Of a DNA stretch of 64,000 nt, positions 58,816 through 64,000 are shown one piece after another. How positions within the stretch are numbered: position 1 is the stretch's first letter; each line of letters begins with the position of its first letter. The stretch spans positions 62,001-126,000 of the forward strand of contig JAUJYZ010000380.1 of assembly GCA_033675265.1 (NCBI GenBank), written 5' to 3'. Below the pieces are notes generated by a model. The model searched no databases and was not told the origin of the DNA. It worked only from the letters and a program-made list of their open reading frames with translations. The position numbers were made by a program, and so were the translations under genes. The stretch is from Actinostola sp. cb2023. Taxonomy: Eukaryota > Cnidaria > Anthozoa > Actiniaria > Actinostolidae.

Positions 58816-60008
58816 GTTCAACTGCAAGAAACTCATGTACAGTTCAGAATGAGTGTAGAAATGCCAACCCTTTCTGTCACAGCATTGATCCAAGTACTTC
58901 CAAGTTTACACCTGCTTGTGATGTTCCAATGTCTGAGTTTTGTCAGTTTTTAAACCTCACCCCAGGAGAACTTTGTTGTACTCTCTAATGAAAATTGTTT
59001 TCCAAGTAATACCTTCACCAAATGCCATTTTGTGCATATCCTATCTTAGCCACAATGTGAGAAATTATATTGCAAGAGTACGAAGCAATAGAATAAAAGG
59101 CCATTTTCTCTTTAGTCGGCATTTTCTCTTTAGTTTCCGGGCAACAAGTTTTTCCCCTTACTTTTCTTTAGCTTATTTAGATTAGCTTATCAGTTACCCC
59201 AAGTAACATTTACCTTATTTTAGTTAAATTGAAAATTAGTAATTGTAAAAAAGAAACAATTTTAGGTAATAAAATTATTGTTGTTGTTGTTGTTGTTGTT
59301 TTATTTTCCTTTCTACCTTCCGTACACGTCACGGTATGACCGTTTTTTCTTTAAAATGATGTCACACGTTTCTTTCTACCGGCTTTTTCTTAAGCTTCGC
59401 TACTAGATATTTCGTGTAGCTATTCACTTGGCTGAAATGCCTATATCACACATTTTGTGGTCGACTAACCCTCTGGTTCACCAACCATTTATTCTTCAAG
59501 GTATGCTCTTCCTTTTCTCTCCAACGTTTTTGTTAATGTTTACCATTTATTTTCACTTTTTCCAGTTTACATTCAGGTTTCTGGCCTTACATATGTTCAA
59601 GTTTTAACGTAACCAAGTGTAGGGTTAAGCTTCAAGGCCTTGAAGTATGAAACACGTTTGTCATCCACCACAATGACAACAGTTTAACGTCTTAATCCCT
59701 GATGAGTAATGTTAAACTGGGTTTACCAATCCCACTTCCAAATTCATGCTTTAGTGACCATATGAGCTCATATTCTATAATTCCAAAAAAAAAAACTTTT
59801 GTCACAATTCCAAGCCTCATCCCTCATCCATTTAATCCCAACAACAATAGAGTCCGATTACCTAATTCTCGTGTATCAATCAGTAAAATAAGTAGTGTTG
59901 AATTATTTGGATAATAATAACAATATTGTTCCAATGTAATTATGTAATATTGTTCCAGTTTGACTCATTTTGGTGTGGCCTTTGGTTTACCCAGACTTTG
60001 CCTTAAAC
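58816..60008. other. Intergenic region with microsatellite
   Basis: Contains a (TTG)n run at 59277-59301 and a short stretch of repeated CATTTTCTCTTTAGT near 59102-59130. No gene recognised. Confidence 0.5.
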
Positions 60009-60480
60009 TCAAATTATATTTCTGGGTTTTAAGATGCAGTTGTTCCTTATGATCTGCTGCTTAGATTTTATAAAAATAGTACCAATTCTTTGGAGTAATA
60101 TTGTATGGGTAGCCTTGATATAACCACTGGGTTCACCAACTACTTTCACCCACTCTGAGCGCAGCTCCTCTCTGGTTGAAAGCTTCTGCAAGCAGACCAA
60201 CACAGCGTCTTTTCTGGCCTCCTCTAAATACATTTTCTTGTGTTATTATGTGGGTGACTTTTTGATGAAGAAAAGAGAAAAATGCAACAGCTTTCGGAGA
60301 TGGAATAAAATAGAATTTACCGTCTTGTATTTCGTCTTTCCCAAGTTTCCCAGGGCTCTTCAGAAGATCCTCTTTGGCCACATAAATATCTTCATCACAA
60401 CTTTTTGACAGTCTGACTTTAAAAGGACCCTGTCTTGCTTCAATTTCATATCTGGTTCTCTTTATCGCCCATCCGCCATT
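60009..60480 (-). pseudogene. Unrecognised coding remnant, minus strand
   Basis: On the minus strand the sequence reads NGGWAIKRTRYEIEARQGPF, then SKSCDEDIYVAKEDLLKSPG and AVAFFSFLHQKVTHIITQEN. Close to position 60235 it shifts one frame and continues VYLEEARKDAVLVCLQKLS to about 60120. Composition and length of the uninterrupted parts look like real protein, but I do not recognise the family and see neither start nor stop with confidence. Confidence 0.35.
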
Positions 60481-60842
60481 ATATTGAATCGCCTTCTCTT
60501 CTAATTCGTCTACCGACCTCCTTGTGCATGCCGTGTCTACATCTCACAGGTTATCTCGTTCACGTCCACCTTTCAAAACTACATAACTCCAGAAATGCTG
60601 AAGAACGTGTTGGAAAACAACATTACTGGCGTATTCGTCAATACCAGACAAGCAGGTCTCCACCAATTCTACCCAAACCTTAAGGGTGTTCTGCTGTTTT
60701 GTCACCAGGCAACGATCTGGCTGGCGCCTGCCAAACTTTCGGCGGGAAAACCGGTTTTGGGGACGCGCGGTCTTCCTGTTTGTTTACATTCTTGTAATGC
60801 CTGTAAAATGTCTAAAAAAAGAGCCGGCACGACTTGAAATTT

Positions 60843-63323
60843 AAAATGCCAAATAAAACAGAAAGCAGAAAAAGAAAAAGGGCATGTTTGGGTGCACAGA
60901 GTCGGTGGAACGTCAGTTCTACAGCCGAATTTGGATGCCAAGTCAACGAACACAACGAAGTTACGTGTATAAAGGTAAACGCGGCGACACAAACATATTT
61001 TTTTCACGAAGACTCGCCTGTGACAGAATCAGTTCCTGTGTCACCAAATGTTGGTAAAACATGTGAAATCAATATAAAGGATATATTTCAAAGCCTTGGC
61101 CTAGAACCACTTTCACAAGAAAGGGAGATTGTCACTGGAGATAGTAAACAGGAACAAATAAAAAGAGAATTACATCAAATATATAAAGAGAATGGACACG
61201 AAATTGAAAAACTGACCAACAATAGTTTTGAAATTATCGCTGAGGGTAATATTTGTACCGAAGTAGAGGCCATAAAAGAGGCAATAGATTTAAATTACTG
61301 TGAACAATGTCGTGCTTACAGTATAAAGTACAAAGATATATCCATGGTAAAAGGAGAATCCAAAATTAATCTGCGTTGTGAATCCTGCGAAACATCAATA
61401 CAAGTATCGCCAAAAAAAGCAATACATCCGAGTAACACTGGCCGGCCAAAATCGTACGTGCCTACCTACATAGTACTTTCGTATCTTTTAAATGGGCAGT
61501 ATTTTAAGGATTACGAACAGTGTTTGAGGACTGTGGGGCTACCTACTGTCAGTGAAAAGGACTGGTCACATGCTATAGAGTTGATTTCCCCTGAGGTGCA
61601 GAAAATATCGTACTGGAGTGTGGCCCAAGCAAGGAAACAAGCCATTGATAGGGGAGACAAGTGTGACCTCCACATCCAGTTTGATGGCTTCTATCTTACA
61701 AGAGGGCACTATTCTAACAACAGTTCAGCAACCATTCATGACAACAAAACAGGTAATACCTCTAGTACTGCCTTTGTTGGCAATACATGTGTTTTTGTAG
61801 ACTTTTATTTGTTTACTTAATTATTGAAATATTTTTGTGGCTACTTCTCTTCTCAGAAGAAAGTAGCCACTATGCCATCGAGTGTGTAAGTCCGTCCGTC
61901 AGTAAGTAACCCTAATCTTCGGATAGTGTTCGGAACCGATTGATATCAATCGAACACTGGGCGAGCACTGGGCGACGAACAGCGACAAAGTCAATGACGA
62001 TATACCCGACGTTTTCACCGGTGGTCTCCGATAGATTTTCGTAGGATTTTCGTGACTATCAGCTCTTTCGGCAGCTTTCGGAAAGTTATCTGCTATTTTC
62101 GTGATCTCTCGTGTGGTTGTCGACGTTTTATCGATTCAAAACGTCTGTAGGACGTTTTACATGTGCTTTACTTCGTGAACGCGTTGTTTAGAAGGGTAAG
62201 TTTACACCTCTAAATACACTATTATTCTATGCTATTTTGCACCATAAACAAGACACATCTCTCGTACAAAGTGTCAAGTGTTTGTTCATAAAGATGTTTT
62301 CAAGTTTTTCAGTGACATAGTGACGGTTTGTTGAGATTATTTTTCAGCCGTGAATATCGATTGTGTTTGTTCGGTCTTTTATAAATAGCTGTGGACTGAT
62401 CGACTGATCAGTTGTGCAGTCGAGCACTTCCATGTGAACCTGTTTAAAGTGTAAGTTATTACTATAAGTAATTCTCTTCGAGGAACAAATGTCTTTATAC
62501 GAGACACAAACAAACACTTCGAATTCGATTCAGACATATTCGGCTCTCGTTTAGTCTTAGTCCCAAAACTCTCAAATCCCGTTCTAAGGTCTTCTAATCG
62601 CTAAATAAATCATATACAGGACTCAAGTAGATATTAATCTTATTTAGAAAGCAGTTTTAGAAATTCAAGATATCAAAAGGACAGTGATTTACCGGCCATA
62701 ATGGTATCTGCATGCTTTTGTTTATCAAATAAGACACGTGATTAAATAAACTACTATACTACTACTACTACTACTACTAGGAAGCCCAATACACAAACAC
62801 AGGGTGGTGAGCCTGTGAAACCTGAAAAAATCTTTACACACGAGAGATGTGTCTGGTTTCTGGTGCAAAATAGCATAAAATCATAGTACATGTATATATT
62901 AGAGTGAAATTTATCTTCAAATTAGAGTTACTAATTTAATATTACAATGTGTGTGTACTATTTATTACAATGTATATTCAATGTTTTCATATATTTAGGC
63001 GAAGTCAAATAAATAAATAAACACCACTTCATCAAAGTTGAGTTCAACGATCTTATATACAGAACATTGTTAAATTAATATTAATATTCAATCACTAATG
63101 ATATATCAATGCTGTTCATATCGATTGTTGATAACAGCTGTTATTGTTCAATTATTTGTACACAATTGTTAAATTCAATTAAACTTTGTATTAAAATACA
63201 TAGATAGTTCAAGCATACTAGTTCAACAGAGGAATCAATCCAACTACATATTGCTTCTACATTTCAAAACCGCAGTAACTACATGTAGTTATAGACTATC
63301 TTTTTTGTTTATTTCTTTTTTTG

Positions 63324-63357
<34 letters not shown>

Positions 63358-63683
63358 CCAGGTTTATTTACAGTAGCCACATGCAGTCCTTGACTGCCTA
63401 TTTTTTAGGCAATGTCATAGCCTATTGTCATAGAACAAAAAGAGGACGTGGCTCCAACTGTGAGGGTACAAGTGGGGGTGCCGAGGGGGATATGTTTGGC
63501 GAGATGCTGGATGAGCTCTTGGCCGATGGCTTCAAGATCAAGAAATGTATAATGGACCAGGATGCCTCATGTCAGGATGTGCTGTTATCAAAAAGTCCTG
63601 AAACCGAGATTATCATATGTGGCAACCACAAGTCAAAAACTTTCCACATTGATCTTGAAAATGTCAAGAAGACACCCTGCCAG
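60843..63683 (+). CDS. Transposase-like gene, 3' part outside the window
   Basis: Exon 1 is 60843-61752 (start MPNKTESRKRKRA, basic; donor GTAATA) and exon 2 is 63409-63683 (acceptor TTTTTTAG, donor GTAAATA). The junction reads D-N-K-T-G-N-V-I-A in frame, and the gene continues past 63683. Exon 1 has a Cys cluster (YCEQCRAY...LRCESCETS), GRPKSYVPTY and a candidate first catalytic Asp in DLHIQFDGFYLTRGHYSNNS. Exon 2 has a second candidate Asp in KCIMDQDASCQD and then ICGNHKSKTFH. The order C-x2-C, helical block, D-G-x-Y, D and C-x2-H suggests a DDE transposase of uncertain superfamily, with Kolobok- or Mutator-like groups as alternatives. No break was seen. The 1.65-kb intron holds a hairpin and a MITE. 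Confidence 0.55.
61837..61870. repeat. 34-bp hairpin in the transposase-like gene intron
   Basis: GTGGCTACTTCTCTTCT is followed at once by a near-perfect complement ending AAAGTAGCCAC. It may be the tip of a palindromic element or a joined pair of inverted ends. Confidence 0.7.
62222..62886. mobile_element. MITE-like inverted-repeat element
   Basis: TATGCTATTTTGCACC and GACACATCTCTCGT at the left are mirrored by ACGAGAGATGTGTC and GGTGCAAAATAGCATA at the right, giving imperfect inverted repeats of about 45 bp around a 0.6-kb core. No coding capacity. The target duplication is not clear. An ACT microsatellite lies inside (62752-62780). Confidence 0.55.
63326..63357 (+). repeat. (TTA)n microsatellite
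   Basis: About ten uninterrupted TTA units in the intron just upstream of the acceptor of exon 2 of the transposase-like gene. Confidence 0.9.
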
Positions 63684-64000
63684 GTAAATATATACAATAC
63701 ATTGATTTGGCTGCAATGCTTAAATTATAAAATAAGCTAAGTCTAATTTATTGTTCAATAACATATAGACATGTATATATTTCTAAAAATATTTGCAAAC
63801 ACTATGATAAAGATATCAACATACAGCATATAGGATTTCCTATAGGATATACACTCTATTTTGATATTTTTTTACATTGCTTGATTTTTTTTCAAAAAGA
63901 GAAACTTGAGAAACTTGTGAAATATAAAGTCAGAGACAAAAGTGTATTTTCAATTCAAACATGAAACCTGACTGCAAGTTCAACATTTTTAAAGTCATGC
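63684..64000. other. Intron sequence at the right edge
   Basis: Follows the donor GTAAATA of exon 2. AT-rich, no acceptor-linked exon recognised before the window ends. Confidence 0.4.

Overview
The window is AT-rich eukaryotic DNA with GT-AG introns, polyadenylation signals and a very high load of transposable elements. Gene content (PIF/Harbinger, P-element-like, Tc1/IS630, Crypton-like tyrosine recombinase, CR1/L2-type LINE, many RecQ-like and nuclease/CXC mobile genes) points to an invertebrate animal, most likely an early-branching marine one such as a sponge or cnidarian. The phylum is an inference; no conserved host gene or RNA gene that would fix it was recognised. Nearly every coding region here belongs to a mobile element or a mobile-type gene family, and most copies are broken.

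Layout. 1.6-6.4 kb (+): decayed multi-exon gene with an XPG/FEN-like nuclease core and a C-terminal CXC (tesmin/TSO1-type) domain. 7.4-8.7 kb: a TTAA-flanked element nested in a small MITE. 8.8-10.8 kb (-): P-element/THAP9-like transposase, 3' truncated. 11.7-25.4 kb (-): a RecQ-like helicase gene whose last exon is split by two insertions that can be removed cleanly by their target duplications: a 7.0-kb PIF/Harbinger element (12102-19069, transposase plus MADF protein, both apparently intact) and a 4.5-kb LINE (19726-24237). 28.5-32.1 kb: MITEs, including a TA-flanked IS630/mariner-type element with a TTAA element inside its terminal repeat. 32.2-36.0 kb: an element with ~100-bp terminal inverted repeats enclosing a Crypton-like tyrosine recombinase unit that has its own TTATAA-flanked ends and a 3' hairpin. 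37.2-38.5 kb: a second, badly decayed RecQ-like gene. 39.5-44.0 kb: a two-gene Tc1/IS630 element (paired-like HTH plus DD38E transposase, and a zinc-knuckle/coiled-coil accessory ORF). 44.5-49.0 kb (+): multi-exon gene of an unclassified mobile-type family with a SAP-like motif. 51.4-53.6 kb: second tyrosine-recombinase copy between two hairpins. 56.2-58.1 kb and 60.8-63.7 kb (+): two genes of related, transposase-like architecture; the second runs towards the right edge.

The most unusual system is the tyrosine-recombinase unit. A 1.9-kb gene-bearing copy (33616-35536) and a 147-bp gene-less copy (15390-15536, inside the Harbinger element) share the same left end, the same CATAG/CTATG tips, TTATAA on both sides, and homologous long hairpins immediately to the right. 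This suggests an autonomous/non-autonomous pair mobilised by a tyrosine recombinase. The second candidate is the Tc1/IS630 element with its accessory protein. All splice sites, frames and boundaries were read by eye from the sequence; family assignments rest on motif recognition and not on database searches.
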